This document shows, piece after piece, positions 25,002 to 33,977 of a DNA stretch of 64,000 bases. How positions within the stretch are numbered: the stretch's first letter is position 1; each line of letters starts with the position of its first letter. The stretch is from Dactylosporangium vinaceum (lineage in GTDB: Bacteria > Actinomycetota > Actinomycetes > Mycobacteriales > Micromonosporaceae). Where the stretch lies: NCBI RefSeq assembly GCF_019904175.1, contig NZ_CP061913.1, positions 4,774,001 to 4,838,000 on the forward strand, in the 5' to 3' direction. A program made the translations under genes and the position numbers. Below the pieces are notes generated by a model that was given only the letters and a program-made list of their open reading frames with translations, was not told the origin of the DNA and did no database searches.

Positions 25002-25778
25002 ATGATCGTCGAACTGCACGACCGGGTCGCCACGCTCACGATCGACCGCGAGGAGAAGCTCAACGCGCTCGACTATCCGGCGATCGACGCGCTGCTCGAG
25101 GCCCTGGACCGGATCGCGACCGACGGGACCGTCCGGGCCGTCATCCTGACCGGGGCCGGGCGCCGGGCGTTCAGCGCGGGCGCCAACATCCCGTCCCTGG
25201 CGGGGAGCATCGGCCTGGGCACCGAGCGGGCGCTGCACGACGTCGTCCGCCGGGGACAGGCGCTGACGCGCAGGATCGAGGAGTACCCGAAACCGGTGAT
25301 CGTGGCGGTGAACGGCCTGGCCTACGGGGCGGGCTGCGAGATCACCGAGGCGGCGCCCCTGGCCATCGCGGCCGACCACGCCACGTTCGCCAAGCCCGAG
25401 ATCGCGCTCGGCTTCCCGCCGCCGTTCGGCGGCACGCAGCGCCTGCCCCGCCACATCGGGCGCAAACGCGCGCTGGAGCTCATCCTGACCGGCGACCCGA
25501 TCCCGGCCGCCCGCGCCGCCGAGCTCGGCCTGGTCAATGCCGTCGTCCCGGCCGGCGAGCTGCTGCCGGCCGCGCGTGACCTGGCCGGCCGGGTGATCCG
25601 GCACGCCCCGACCGCGGTGGCCGCCTGCCTGCGCGCGGTCACCCGCGGCATCAACCTGCCGATCGACGAGGGGCTCGCGGTCGAGGCCGCCGCGTTCGCG
25701 GCCACCGTCGACTCCGCGGGTGTGCGGACCGGGCTGCGCCGCTTCCTCGACGCCCACCCGGGCGACGAGCAGCGTTAG
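25002..25778 (+). CDS. enoyl-CoA hydratase/isomerase (crotonase family)
   Basis: A 258-residue crotonase-fold protein. The oxyanion-hole segments are FSAGANIPSLAG and NGLAYGAGCEITEAAPLAIA. KPEIALGFPPPFGGTQRLPR carries a hydratase-type Glu, and LGLVNAVVPAGELLPAA is typical of the C-terminal domain. It would hydrate or isomerise an enoyl-CoA. An in-frame GTG nine bases upstream (24993) is an alternative start. It is divergent from a MocR regulator, which probably controls it. It lies outside the KstR2-boxed operons. Confidence 0.85.
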   Translation: MIVELHDRVATLTIDREEKLNALDYPAIDALLEALDRIATDGTVRAVILTGAGRRAFSAGANIPSLAGSIGLGTERALHDVVRRGQALTRRIEEYPKPVIVAVNGLAYGAGCEITEAAPLAIAADHATFAKPEIALGFPPPFGGTQRLPRHIGRKRALELILTGDPIPAARAAELGLVNAVVPAGELLPAARDLAGRVIRHAPTAVAACLRAVTRGINLPIDEGLAVEAAAFAATVDSAGVRTGLRRFLDAHPGDEQR

Positions 25779-26010
25779 AGCGCCGCAGCTTCTCGAGCCG
25801 CCCGCGGCCGGGCAGTGCGATGCCGCTCAGGTCGACGATCGGCTCCACGGTGCTGCCGTCGGCCTTGTGCTCCGTGCCGCACGCCTTGCGGTCGGCCCGG
25901 GCCGCGGTCGCCAGCGCGGCGCCCGGCGAGTAGTCGGGGTCAGCTTCTTGCCGTTGCAGCCGGTGATGGCGTTCTTGGCCGTCTCGCGATCGCTGATGAG
26001 CGGGAAGTCA
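25779..26010 (-). pseudogene. possible frameshifted gene remnant
   Basis: On the minus strand two frames read like parts of one protein. One gives DFPLISDRETAKNAITGCNG then KKLTP. A frame change near 25930 leads into DYSPGAALATAARADRKACG and then STVEPIVDLSGIALPGRGRL. No start codon or proper stop goes with them. This looks like the C-terminal debris of a secreted or enzyme protein interrupted by a one-base shift. The family is not recognised. The stretch fills the gap between the crotonase and the kinase-like gene. Confidence 0.3.
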
Positions 26011-26035
26011 ACTGGTGCTCACGGCGCCCCGGCGC

Positions 26036-26932
26036 TCAGCGGTCTCTGCGCGCCGAGCGCCGGGCGATGTTCGCCCGGAGGCTGTCGAGGAGCCCGGCCA
26101 GGTCCTTCGTGTGGCCGACCGACGTGTACCAGGTCCACAGCTCGACCGCGTGATACAGCCGGTACAGCTCGATCCGCTCGGCGCCGCGCGGCGGCAGCGG
26201 GCCGTAGCCGTCGAGCAGCGCGGCCCGCTTCGCCGGGGACTCGCGCGTGTCGAACTGCAGGGTCTTGGCCAGGTCGAGCATCGGGTCGGCGGCGATCGCG
26301 TTCTCGACGTCGACGAACCCGGTGACGGCGCCGCTGTCGTCGACCAGGACGTTGCCCTCGTGCAGGTCGGCGTGGCACAGGACGGCGCCGGAGCAGGTGG
26401 CGAAGGTCGGCGCGGCCGCGGCGGCGATGCGCTCGACGGCGTCGTGGATGTCGGCCGGGCCGCCGGCCGCGCGGAAGTTGTCCAGGTGCCCGGCGAATCG
26501 CCGCCGCATGAACTCCGCGTTGCCGGGCACCGGGTCGACGATCCCGGTCTCCAGTTCGCCGTACGCGGGCAGCCGGACCCGGTGCAGCTCGGCCAGGAAC
26601 GCGCCCATGCGCCGGTAGGCGGCCAGGACGGTGCCGGGCTCCGATTCGCGCTCCCACAGCGGCCGGCCCGGCAGGAGCGTGAGCACCGTCATCGCCCGCT
26701 CGTAGTCGGCCCGCACCACCCGCGGGACGGCGCTCACCGCTGTCGCCAGGCGGTAGACGTACACCTCCTTGGCCTGTTGTCGTCGCCACTCGGCGGCGTA
26801 CTGCTTGACGATCAGCGGCTCGGCGCCGGCCCGGCGGACCTCCCACACGGTGCTCATCGAGCCGCCGGTGCGCGGCAGGACCGCGGTGACGACCGAGCCC
26901 TCGGGCAGCACGGCGGACAGCGCCGGCGTCAC
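26036..26932 (-). CDS. APH-fold phosphotransferase
   Basis: A 298-residue protein with the aminoglycoside-phosphotransferase/choline-kinase fold. GGSMSTVWEVRRAGAEPLIV is the glycine-rich loop and ATP-binding Lys, LCHADLHEGNVLVDD is the catalytic Brenner loop, and TGFVDVENAIAADPMLDLA holds the metal-binding Asp. ELWTWYTSVGHTKDLAG closes the domain. Substrate unknown; such kinases in catabolic loci often phosphorylate small metabolites rather than drugs. It lies 104 bp downstream of the fadA6-SDR pair on the same strand. Confidence 0.85.
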   Translation of the reverse strand: MTPALSAVLPEGSVVTAVLPRTGGSMSTVWEVRRAGAEPLIVKQYAAEWRRQQAKEVYVYRLATAVSAVPRVVRADYERAMTVLTLLPGRPLWERESEPGTVLAAYRRMGAFLAELHRVRLPAYGELETGIVDPVPGNAEFMRRRFAGHLDNFRAAGGPADIHDAVERIAAAAAPTFATCSGAVLCHADLHEGNVLVDDSGAVTGFVDVENAIAADPMLDLAKTLQFDTRESPAKRAALLDGYGPLPPRGAERIELYRLYHAVELWTWYTSVGHTKDLAGLLDSLRANIARRSARRDR

Positions 26933-27036
26933 CGCACACCCCAGCGGTCCAGGAGCCCGCCAGCGGCGAGGACGTCGGCCGCGGGTGCGGCGAGGTCCGG
27001 ATCGGTACCCGTCACCGCGCCAGGATAGGCCGCGCG

Positions 27037-27801
27037 CTACCGGTCCGGGCGCGCCGTGTCGGAGTAGCGGGGCAGCTGGCCGCCGCCGTCGACGAGCAGC
27101 GAGGCGCCGGTGACGTAGCCGGCGAGGGGCGAGGTGAACAGCAGCACCGCATCGGCGATGTCGTCTGGTGTCGCCATTCTTCCGAGGGGTACCGTCGCGG
27201 CGACCGCGGCGAGCGCGTCCTCGTCACCGTAGTGCGCGGTGTTGTCGTCGGTGCGCACCACGCCCGCGGTCACCGTGTTGACCCGCACCTTCGGCGCCCA
27301 CTCCAGCGCGAGCGCGCGGGTGAGGACCTCGAGGCCGCCTTTCGCCGCCGCGTAGGCCGCGGTCCCCGGGGCCGGTCGCAGCGCCGACACGCTGCCGATG
27401 TTCACGATCAGCCCGCCGGTGTCCTGGGCCTGCATGACCGCGTTGGCGGCCTGGGCGACGAAGAACGGCGCCAGGAGGTTGAGCCGCACGACGGCCGTGA
27501 CCAGGTTCGGCGAGGCGGTCGCGGCCGGGACGGGAGGGCCGCCGCCGGCGTTGTTCACCGCCAGGTCGAGCCGGCCGAACCCGTCGGCCGCGGCCGCCAC
27601 CAGCGCGGCGGCCTGCTCAGGCTCGCGGACGTCGGCGCGGTGGAACGCGACGCCCGCGGGCAGGTCGCCGGGGTCGTGACGGCCGCAGGTGAGGACCCGG
27701 TAGCCGGCCGCGGCCAGCCGGGCCGCGATCGTCCGGCCGATGCCGCGGGTCCCGCCGGTGACGACCGCGGCCGGGCTAGAGGCGCTCGATGATCGTGACA
27801 T
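27037..27801 (-). CDS. SDR oxidoreductase of the HIP locus
   Basis: A 254-residue classical SDR. AAVVTGGTRGIGRTIAARLA binds NAD(P), NNAGGG follows, and NIGSVSALRP and TAAYAAAKGGLEVLTRALAL provide Ser, Tyr and Lys. VNTVTAGVVRTD and LLVDGGGQLPRYS close the fold. It resembles the SDR next to echA20 in mycobacterial HIP loci (Rv3549c-like), a probable 3-hydroxyacyl-CoA dehydrogenase. The ATG overlaps the end of fadA6 by 26 bp, so the two are translationally linked. Confidence 0.85.
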   Translation of the reverse strand: MSRSSSASSPAAVVTGGTRGIGRTIAARLAAAGYRVLTCGRHDPGDLPAGVAFHRADVREPEQAAALVAAAADGFGRLDLAVNNAGGGPPVPAATASPNLVTAVVRLNLLAPFFVAQAANAVMQAQDTGGLIVNIGSVSALRPAPGTAAYAAAKGGLEVLTRALALEWAPKVRVNTVTAGVVRTDDNTAHYGDEDALAAVAATVPLGRMATPDDIADAVLLFTSPLAGYVTGASLLVDGGGQLPRYSDTARPDR

Positions 27802-28927
27802 TGGCCGTCCCCCCGCCCTCGCACATGGTCTGCAGACCGTACCGGCCGCCGCTCGCCTCCAGTTCGTGCAGCATCGTGGTCATCAGCCGCGCGCCTGTCG
27901 CACCGAGCGGGTGGCCGAGCGCGACGGCGCCGCCGAGGGGGTTGACCCGGGCCGGGTCCGCGCCGGTCTCGCGCTGCCAGGCGAGCACCACGGGGACGAA
28001 CGCCTCATTGATCTCGACCACGTCGATGTCGTCGATTGCCAGTCCGGTTCTGCGCAGTGCGTGCTCGGTTGCCGGAATCGGTCCGGTCAGCATGTACACC
28101 GGGTCGTCGGCGCGGACGCTCAAGTGAGCGATTCGTGCACGGACGTGCAGTCCGTGCTCGCGCACTGCCCGCTCGGACGCGACGAGCAGCGCGGCCGCGC
28201 CGTCCGAGATCTGGCTCGCGAGGGCCGCGGTGACGACGCCGCCGGGCTTGAGCGTCGGCAGCCCGGCCATTTTCTGCAGGGTCGTGTCGCGCCGCGGGCC
28301 CTCGTCGGCCGCCACGCCGGCGATCGGCTCGATCTCGCGCGCGAACCGTCCACCGTCGATCGCGGCGGCCGCGCGGCGGTGGCTTTCCAGCGCGTACACC
28401 TCCATCTCCTCGCGGGTCAGCGCCCACTCGGCGGCGATCAGCTCGGCCGCCCGGAACTGGCTGATCTCCTGCGTGCCGTAGCGCGCATGCCAGCCGGCCG
28501 AGCCGCGGAACGGGTCGTCGAAGCCGTACTGCTGCCCGGCGAGCATCGCGGCGGAGATGGGGATGGCGCTCATGTTCTGCACGCCGCCGGCGACGACCAG
28601 GTCGGCCGTGCCCGACATGACCGCCTGCGCGGCGAAGTGCACGGCCTGCTGCGAGGAGCCGCACTGCCTGTCGACAGTCACCCCGGGCACGTGCTCGGGC
28701 AGGCCGGCCGCCAGCCAGCTGGTGCGGGCGATGTTCCCGGCCTGCGGGCCGAGCGCGTCGACGCAGCCGAAGATCACGTCGTCGACCGCGCCGGGGTCCA
28801 CGCCGCTGCGCGTGACGAGCGCGGTGAGCACGTGCGCGCCGAGGTCCGCGGGGTGGATCGCGGACAGCCCGCCGCCGCGCCGCCCGACCGGGGTACGCAC
28901 CGCCTCGACCAGAAATGCCTCCGTCAT
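27776..28927 (-). CDS. fadA6: thiolase FadA6
   Basis: A 383-residue thiolase very close in sequence to mycobacterial FadA6, which performs a late thiolysis in HIP catabolism. MTEAFLVEAVRTPVGRRGG is the start; the nucleophilic Cys is in GVTVDRQCGSSQQAVHFAAQ. EINEAFVPVVLAW, NPLGGAVALGHPLGATGARL and QTMCEGGGTANVTIIERL are the remaining thiolase signatures (catalytic His and second Cys). A TAAGGT -10 ends 7 nt before its ATG and abuts the KstR2-like box, so the transcript is probably leaderless. It is divergent from fadD3, as expected for a shared inducer. Confidence 0.93.
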   Translation of the reverse strand: MTEAFLVEAVRTPVGRRGGGLSAIHPADLGAHVLTALVTRSGVDPGAVDDVIFGCVDALGPQAGNIARTSWLAAGLPEHVPGVTVDRQCGSSQQAVHFAAQAVMSGTADLVVAGGVQNMSAIPISAAMLAGQQYGFDDPFRGSAGWHARYGTQEISQFRAAELIAAEWALTREEMEVYALESHRRAAAAIDGGRFAREIEPIAGVAADEGPRRDTTLQKMAGLPTLKPGGVVTAALASQISDGAAALLVASERAVREHGLHVRARIAHLSVRADDPVYMLTGPIPATEHALRRTGLAIDDIDVVEINEAFVPVVLAWQRETGADPARVNPLGGAVALGHPLGATGARLMTTMLHELEASGGRYGLQTMCEGGGTANVTIIERL

Positions 28928-28934
28928 GACTTGG

Positions 28935-28966
28935 ACCTTACCAAGCGCTTGCTTGGTTGGTAAGGT
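28935..28966. promoter_or_regulatory. KstR2-like operator with mirrored leaderless promoters
   Basis: ACCAAGCGCTTGCT (28940-28953) matches AnCAAGnnCTTGnT exactly. The flanks are mirror images: TAAGGT on the minus strand (28935-28940) is followed by 7 nt and the fadA6 ATG. TAAGGT on the plus strand (28961-28966) is followed by 7 nt and the fadD3 ATG. One repressor dimer could block both -10 elements. Confidence 0.85.
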
Positions 28967-28973
28967 GCCTCCC

Positions 28974-30473
28974 ATGGAACCGTTGGACGCGCGGACCATC
29001 CCCGATCTGGTCCGGGCCGGCGCCGCGCACTACCGCCGGCGCGAAGCGGTCGTCGACGGCGACGTCCGCCTCACCTACGCCGACCTCGGCGCCGAGGTCG
29101 CCCGCTGCGCCGAGGCCCTCGCGGCCCGGGGCGTCGGCAAGGGCGACCGGGTCGCGCTGTGGGCCCCGAACGGCTGGCGCTGGATCGTCGCCGCCCTCGG
29201 CATCGTCTCAGCCGGCGGCGTCCTCGTGCCCCTGAACACGCGATACAAGGGGCCCGAGGCGGCGTACATCCTGGCCCGCAGCGGCGCCCGGCTGCTGCTC
29301 GTCGACGACGGCTTCCTCGGCAACCGCTACATCGCGTCGCTCGCCGCCGCGGCCGCCGAGACGCCGACCCCGGCGCTCACCGACATCGTCACCTTCGCCG
29401 AGTGGGACCGGTTCATGGCCGTCGGCAAGGGCGTGGACGCGGTCGTGTACCCGGACGACCTCGCCGACCTGTTCTTCACGAGCGGCACCACCGGCCGCCC
29501 GAAGGGCGCGATGCTCACCCATCACCAGAGCACCGAGCTGTACGTCACGTGGAGCGAACTCGCCCAGGTGCGCGAAGGCGACAGATACCTGCTCGTCAAC
29601 CCCTGCTTCAACACCTTCGGCTACAAGGCCGGCGTCATCGCGTGCCTCCTGCGCGGCGCGACGATCGTGCCCCAGGCCGTCTTCGACGTGCCGACCACCC
29701 TGGACCTCGTGCAGCGCGAGCGGATCACGGTGCTGCCCGGACCCCCGACGTTGTACACGTCCATGCTCGACCATCCCGCCCGCGCGGCGTACGACCTGTC
29801 CAGCCTGCGGGTCGCCATCACCGGCGCGACAACTGTGCCCGTCGTGATGATCGAGCGGCTGCGGGCCGAGCTGCGCCTCGAAACCGTCCTCACCGCGTAC
29901 GGCCTGACCGAGAGCTGCGGGACGGCCACCATGTGCCGCCCCGACGACGACCCGAAGACCGTCGCCACCACGTGCGGCGCCGCCGTGCCCGGCGTCGAGG
30001 TCCGCATCGACGAGACCTCCGGTGAGGTCCTCATCCGGGGTTACAACATCATGCGGGGGTACTTCGACGACGACGCGAGCACCGCCGACGCCGTCGACAC
30101 CGAGGGCTGGCTGCACACGGGCGACGTCGGTGAGCTGGACGAGCGCGGCTACCTGCGCATCACCGACCGCCTGAAGGACATGTTCATCGTCGGCGGCTTC
30201 AACGCGTACCCGGCCGAGATCGAGCAGGTCCTCGCCCGGCACCCGTACGTGGCCGAGGTCGCCGTGATCGGCGTGCCCGACGCCCGGCTCGGCGAGGTCG
30301 CGCGCGCCTTCGTGGTACCGCGGCCGGGGTCGGTGTTCAGCTCTGACGACCTCGCCCGGTTCTGCCGGGAGCGGCTGGCCAACTTCAAGCTGCCCCGGTC
30401 GTTCGTGTTCCTCGACGCCCTGCCCCGCAACGCCAGCGGCAAGGTCCTCAAGACAACCCTGCGGAGCCGGTAG
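28974..30473 (+). CDS. fadD3: HIP-CoA ligase FadD3
   Basis: A 499-residue acyl-CoA synthetase of the ANL superfamily that resembles FadD3, the enzyme that activates HIP, the C/D-ring fragment of steroids. WAPNGWRWIVAALGIVSAGG is the N-terminal fold, LFFTSGTTGRPKGAMLTH the ATP-binding P-loop, and YGLTESCGTATMCRPDDDP and EGWLHTGDVGELDERG the A5 and A7 regions. ITDRLKDMFIVGGFNAYPAE is the hinge, and LPRNASGKVLKTTLR carries the catalytic Lys. It starts a four-gene KstR2-boxed operon (SDR, thiolase, SDR). Confidence 0.93.
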   Translation: MEPLDARTIPDLVRAGAAHYRRREAVVDGDVRLTYADLGAEVARCAEALAARGVGKGDRVALWAPNGWRWIVAALGIVSAGGVLVPLNTRYKGPEAAYILARSGARLLLVDDGFLGNRYIASLAAAAAETPTPALTDIVTFAEWDRFMAVGKGVDAVVYPDDLADLFFTSGTTGRPKGAMLTHHQSTELYVTWSELAQVREGDRYLLVNPCFNTFGYKAGVIACLLRGATIVPQAVFDVPTTLDLVQRERITVLPGPPTLYTSMLDHPARAAYDLSSLRVAITGATTVPVVMIERLRAELRLETVLTAYGLTESCGTATMCRPDDDPKTVATTCGAAVPGVEVRIDETSGEVLIRGYNIMRGYFDDDASTADAVDTEGWLHTGDVGELDERGYLRITDRLKDMFIVGGFNAYPAEIEQVLARHPYVAEVAVIGVPDARLGEVARAFVVPRPGSVFSSDDLARFCRERLANFKLPRSFVFLDALPRNASGKVLKTTLRSR

Positions 30474-30475
30474 CC

Positions 30476-31135
30476 ATGGATTCGGTAGTCGTCACCGGCG
30501 GCGCGAGCGGCATCGGCGCCGCCGTCGCCCGCCTCGCCGCACAGCAGGGCCTGCGCCCGATCGTCTGGGACCTCGCCGCGGTCGCCGACGGCTCCATCGT
30601 GGACGTGCGCGACCCGGCCGCGGTCGCCGCCGCCTTCGCCGCGGCCGGCCCGGTCCGCTACCTGGTCAACAACGCGGGCCCGGCCAGCGGCGGCCCGGCA
30701 CTGCCCTTCGTGGACGGTCTCGCGTCCACCGCCGGCAGCGTCGAGCTGGTGACGTCGGCGTGGCTGGCCACCGGCCCGCCCGACGGGTCCGCGGTGGTGA
30801 ACGTCGCCTCCGTCGCCGGCAACCTGGTCGGGACCGACTCCCCGTGGTACTCCGCGGGGAAGGCGGCGATCGCGGGGTACACCCGCCATCTCGCCACCCG
30901 GGCCGCCCCGCGCGTGCGGGCCAACGCCGTCGCCCCCGGCTTCATCGACACCCCGCGCATGGCCGGCTTCGCGGACACCGACCTCGGCCGGTCACTGATC
31001 GCCCGCAACCCGATGGGCCGGGCCGGTCGCCCCGAGGACGTCGCCGCCGCCGTCCTGTTCCTGCTTTCCCCAGCCGCCGCGTACATCAACGGCGTCCTGC
31101 TGCCCGTGGACGGGGGCTGGACCGTCTCCCAGTGA
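30476..31135 (+). CDS. short SDR oxidoreductase
   Basis: A 219-residue SDR, shorter than usual because the first half of the Rossmann fold is trimmed. VVVTGGASGIGAAVARLAAQ binds the cofactor, LVNNAGPAS follows, NVASVAGNLVG gives the Ser and SPWYSAGKAAIAGYTRHLA the Tyr and Lys. APGFIDTPRM and LLPVDGGWTVSQ complete it. Role is probably oxidation of a hydroxy intermediate in ring C/D breakdown. It begins 2 bp after fadD3. Confidence 0.85.
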   Translation: MDSVVVTGGASGIGAAVARLAAQQGLRPIVWDLAAVADGSIVDVRDPAAVAAAFAAAGPVRYLVNNAGPASGGPALPFVDGLASTAGSVELVTSAWLATGPPDGSAVVNVASVAGNLVGTDSPWYSAGKAAIAGYTRHLATRAAPRVRANAVAPGFIDTPRMAGFADTDLGRSLIARNPMGRAGRPEDVAAAVLFLLSPAAAYINGVLLPVDGGWTVSQ

Positions 31136-31150
31136 AAGGGGTGTTCCACT

Positions 31151-32341
31151 GTGGACGCCGTTATCGTCTCCGCCGTCCGCTCGCCGATCGGGCGGGCGTA
31201 CAAGGGCTCGCTGCAGAGCGTGCGCGCCGACGACCTCGCCGCGCAGATCGTGACCGCGGCCCTGGCCAGGGTGCCCGCGCTCGATCCGGCCACGCTCGAC
31301 GACCTGATGCTCGGCTGCGCCCAGCCGGCCGGGGAGCAGGGCTACAACCTCGGCCGCCAGGTCGCCGTGCACCTCGGCCTCGACACGGTCCCCGGCACCA
31401 CCGTCAACCGCTACTGCGCCTCGTCGCTGCAGGCGATCCGGATGGCCTTCCACGCCATCAGGGCGGGAGAGGGCCACGCGTTCGTCGCCGCCGGCGCCGA
31501 GGTCGTCTCGCACTACCCCGCCGGCAAGGCCGACGGCATGCCCGGCACCCGCAACCCGCGCTGGCCCGAGCGCACCTCCACCCTGCCCTGGACCGACCCG
31601 CGCTCGACCGGCGAGCTGCCGGATGTGTATATGGCGATGGGCGAGACGGCCGAGAACGTCGCCTCGCTGTGCGGCATCAGCCGGGCCGAGCAGGACGAGT
31701 TCGCCGTGCGCAGCCAGAACAACGCCGAGAAGGCCCAGGCCGACGGCTTCTGGGACCTCGACATCACCCCGGTCACCCTCCCCGGCGGCACCGTCGTGTC
31801 CCGCGACGACGGCCCCCGCGCGGGTGTGACCCTGGAGAAGGTGAGCACGCTGCAGCCGGTCTTCCGCGCCGACGGTACCGTCACCGCCGGCAACTGCTGC
31901 CCGCTGAACGACGGCGCCGCCGCCCTGGTCGTCATGAGCTCGGCCCGCGCCCGGGAGCTGGGCCTCACGCCGCTGGCCCGGATCGTGGCCACCGGCGTCT
32001 CCGCGCTCAGCCCCGAGATCATGGGCCTGGGTCCGGTGGAGGCGACCCGGCGCGCACTGGCGAACGCCCGGATGAGCATCGACGACATCGACCTGATCGA
32101 GATCAACGAGGCGTTCGCCGCCCAGGTCATCCCGTCCTACCGGCAGATGGGCGCCGACCCGGACCGCGTGAACGTCCACGGCGGCGCGATCGCCGTCGGC
32201 CACCCGTTCGGCATGACGGGCGCGCGCATCGCCACGACGCTGCTCAACGGCCTGTCGTTCCGCGACAAGCAGCTCGGCCTGGAGACGATGTGCACCGCCG
32301 GCGGCCAGGGGATGGCGATGATCGTGGAGCGCCTGTCGTGA
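31151..32341 (+). CDS. acetyl-CoA acetyltransferase (thiolase)
   Basis: A 396-residue thiolase. VIVSAVRSPIGRAYKGSLQS is the N-terminus, TTVNRYCASSLQAIRMAFHA holds the nucleophilic Cys, and EINEAFAAQVIPSY, GGAIAVGHPFGMTGARIATT and ETMCTAGGQGMAMIVER supply the His and second Cys. It is not close to FadA5 or FadA6 and looks like a general beta-ketoacyl-CoA thiolase. It probably cleaves a later acyl-CoA intermediate or acetoacetyl-CoA. The start GTG follows GAAAGGGG. It is coupled by GTGA to the next SDR. Confidence 0.9.
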   Translation: MDAVIVSAVRSPIGRAYKGSLQSVRADDLAAQIVTAALARVPALDPATLDDLMLGCAQPAGEQGYNLGRQVAVHLGLDTVPGTTVNRYCASSLQAIRMAFHAIRAGEGHAFVAAGAEVVSHYPAGKADGMPGTRNPRWPERTSTLPWTDPRSTGELPDVYMAMGETAENVASLCGISRAEQDEFAVRSQNNAEKAQADGFWDLDITPVTLPGGTVVSRDDGPRAGVTLEKVSTLQPVFRADGTVTAGNCCPLNDGAAALVVMSSARARELGLTPLARIVATGVSALSPEIMGLGPVEATRRALANARMSIDDIDLIEINEAFAAQVIPSYRQMGADPDRVNVHGGAIAVGHPFGMTGARIATTLLNGLSFRDKQLGLETMCTAGGQGMAMIVERLS

Positions 32342-33207
32342 GCGGCGGCCACCTGAGCGGCAAGGCGATAGTCGTCACGGGCGCCGGTCAGGGCCTGGGC
32401 GCGGCATACGCCCGGCTGGCCGCCGCCGAGGGGGCGTCGGTGATCGTGAACGACGTCGACGAGAGCCTGGCCGCGTCGGTCGCCGGCCAGATCCGAGCGG
32501 CGGGCGGCACGGCGGAGACCGCGGTCGGCTCGGTCGCGGACTGGCAGCGCGCAGGGTCGCTCATCCAAACGTGCATCGACGCCTTCGCAACGATCGACGG
32601 CCTGGTCAACAACGCCGGCATCTTCCGCCTGGCGCACCCGCTCGACCAGGACCCGGACGAGTTCCGCGCAGTCGTCGAGGTGAACGTCCTGGGCACCGCG
32701 TACTGCGGCCTGCACGCCATGCGCGCGATGCTCGAACGCGGCACCGGCTCGATCGTGAACGTCACGTCCGGTTCCCACGCCGGCTCGGCCGCGATGGGCG
32801 CGTACGGCGCGAGCAAGGGCGCCGTCGCCTCGCTCACCTACTGCTGGGCCGCCGACCTGGCCGGCACCGGTGTGCGCGTGAACGCGGTGTCCCCGAACGC
32901 GCACACGCGCATGGCCGACACGTACGAGGCATACCTGGGCGCCGCCGCGCAGGGCCAGAACGTGCACAAACCGGCATCCCAGAACGCCCCGGCGGTCGTC
33001 TACCTGCTCTCGGACGCGTCAGCCGACCTGCACGGCCAGATCGTCCGCATCGACGGCGACGAGCTGTCCATGATCGCCCACCCCACCGTCCAGGGCGACG
33101 GCGCCCGCAACCCCGCCTGGACCGTCTCCTCGGTGGCAGCGGCGTTCGCGGCGGGCCAGGTCGGTCCCCTGAGCGCGGTCGGCCTCCGCCGGACGCCGCT
33201 CGGCTGA
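32338..33207 (+). CDS. SDR with C-terminal extension
   Basis: A 289-residue SDR. IVVTGAGQGLGAAYARLAAA binds NAD(P), NNAGIFRLAHPLDQDPDEF follows, NVTSGSHAGSAAMGAYGASK has Ser, Tyr and Lys. AVSPNAHTRM and GQIVRIDGDELSMIAH close the core. About 40 C-terminal residues (NPAWTVSSVAAAFAAGQVGP) resemble the extra tail of the HSD17B4-type SDR in the first operon. It is last in the fadD3 operon. A 19-bp sequence at its 3' end is repeated 43 bp downstream. Confidence 0.85.
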   Translation: MSGGHLSGKAIVVTGAGQGLGAAYARLAAAEGASVIVNDVDESLAASVAGQIRAAGGTAETAVGSVADWQRAGSLIQTCIDAFATIDGLVNNAGIFRLAHPLDQDPDEFRAVVEVNVLGTAYCGLHAMRAMLERGTGSIVNVTSGSHAGSAAMGAYGASKGAVASLTYCWAADLAGTGVRVNAVSPNAHTRMADTYEAYLGAAAQGQNVHKPASQNAPAVVYLLSDASADLHGQIVRIDGDELSMIAHPTVQGDGARNPAWTVSSVAAAFAAGQVGPLSAVGLRRTPLG

Positions 33208-33246
33208 CGGCGGGCCTGGGGCCGCTCTGCGCCGGACGCCGCTCGG

Positions 33247-33840
33247 CTAACCGTGGGGCCGGGGATCGGCCGGCTCCACCGGAATGATGCCGCGCGGATC
33301 GATCGCGGCCCGCAGCTCGAACAGGGCGTCGTGCACCAGCGGGGCGCCCTCGTGCTGCTCGAACAGGACGACCAGACCGGCGTTGAACAGCTCGGCGAGC
33401 TCGACCGCCGACGGGGTCGGGGCGGTGTGCAGGATCTCCCGCACGGTCGCCGCCCAGAACGCCGGGCGCTGCCGCGGTGGATACGACGCCATCAGGGCCT
33501 CCGCGACCGCCGGCAGGTCCGGACCGGGCGCCCGGCCGCCGACGCCGGCGGTGTTGGCGGCCCGGGCCCTGGTGGCGGCGCCGGCAATGGCTGTGGTGTC
33601 GGCGGCGCCGGCCGTCGCGGTGGCGTCAGGGGCGCCGGCAAGGGCAGCGGGGCCGGTGGCGATGGCCGGACCGGCGGTGGCGGTAGTGGTCGGGTCAGCG
33701 GTGGTCATGGTGTGAAAGGTGCAGAGCAGTGCGGCGGCCCGGCGCGGCGACGGGCGCAGTTCCCGGCGGGCCGCCGCGTACACGCCGGCTGGGCCGGCCT
33801 CGTCGAGGTCGGTGACCTCGCGGGGCGGGTCGGCGGTCAC
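33247..33840 (-). CDS. hypothetical protein with Ala/Thr repeat
   Basis: A 197-residue protein of unknown family. Residues 1-45 and 108-197 look ordinary (YPPRQRPAFWAATVREIL, ELFNAGLVVLFEQHEGAPL). Residues about 46-105 are Ala/Thr-rich low-complexity sequence (TTTATAGPAIATGPAALAG). The conserved-looking flanks suggest a small helical protein split by a repeat expansion. The start is a GTG. It is convergent with the fadD3 operon. No function is proposed. Confidence 0.5.
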   Translation of the reverse strand: MTADPPREVTDLDEAGPAGVYAAARRELRPSPRRAAALLCTFHTMTTADPTTTATAGPAIATGPAALAGAPDATATAGAADTTAIAGAATRARAANTAGVGGRAPGPDLPAVAEALMASYPPRQRPAFWAATVREILHTAPTPSAVELAELFNAGLVVLFEQHEGAPLVHDALFELRAAIDPRGIIPVEPADPRPHG

Positions 33841-33977
33841 GCGCCTGTCGCGGCTGTGGCCATCGCCGCACTCTAGCGCCGGCGCCGGCCGGGGGAGGCG
33901 GATCGGCTCGGCTGGGCGGGTCGACTTCGCTGGGCCGGACGGGCTGTTTGCGCGGATCGATCACTCTTGAGTGCGTG

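Noticed and set aside
31151-32341. Thiolase as FadA5 of the steroid side chain
   Set aside because: The nucleophile region NRYCASSLQ and the N-terminus do not match FadA5, and no ChsE/ChsH/Ltp2 side-chain genes are nearby.
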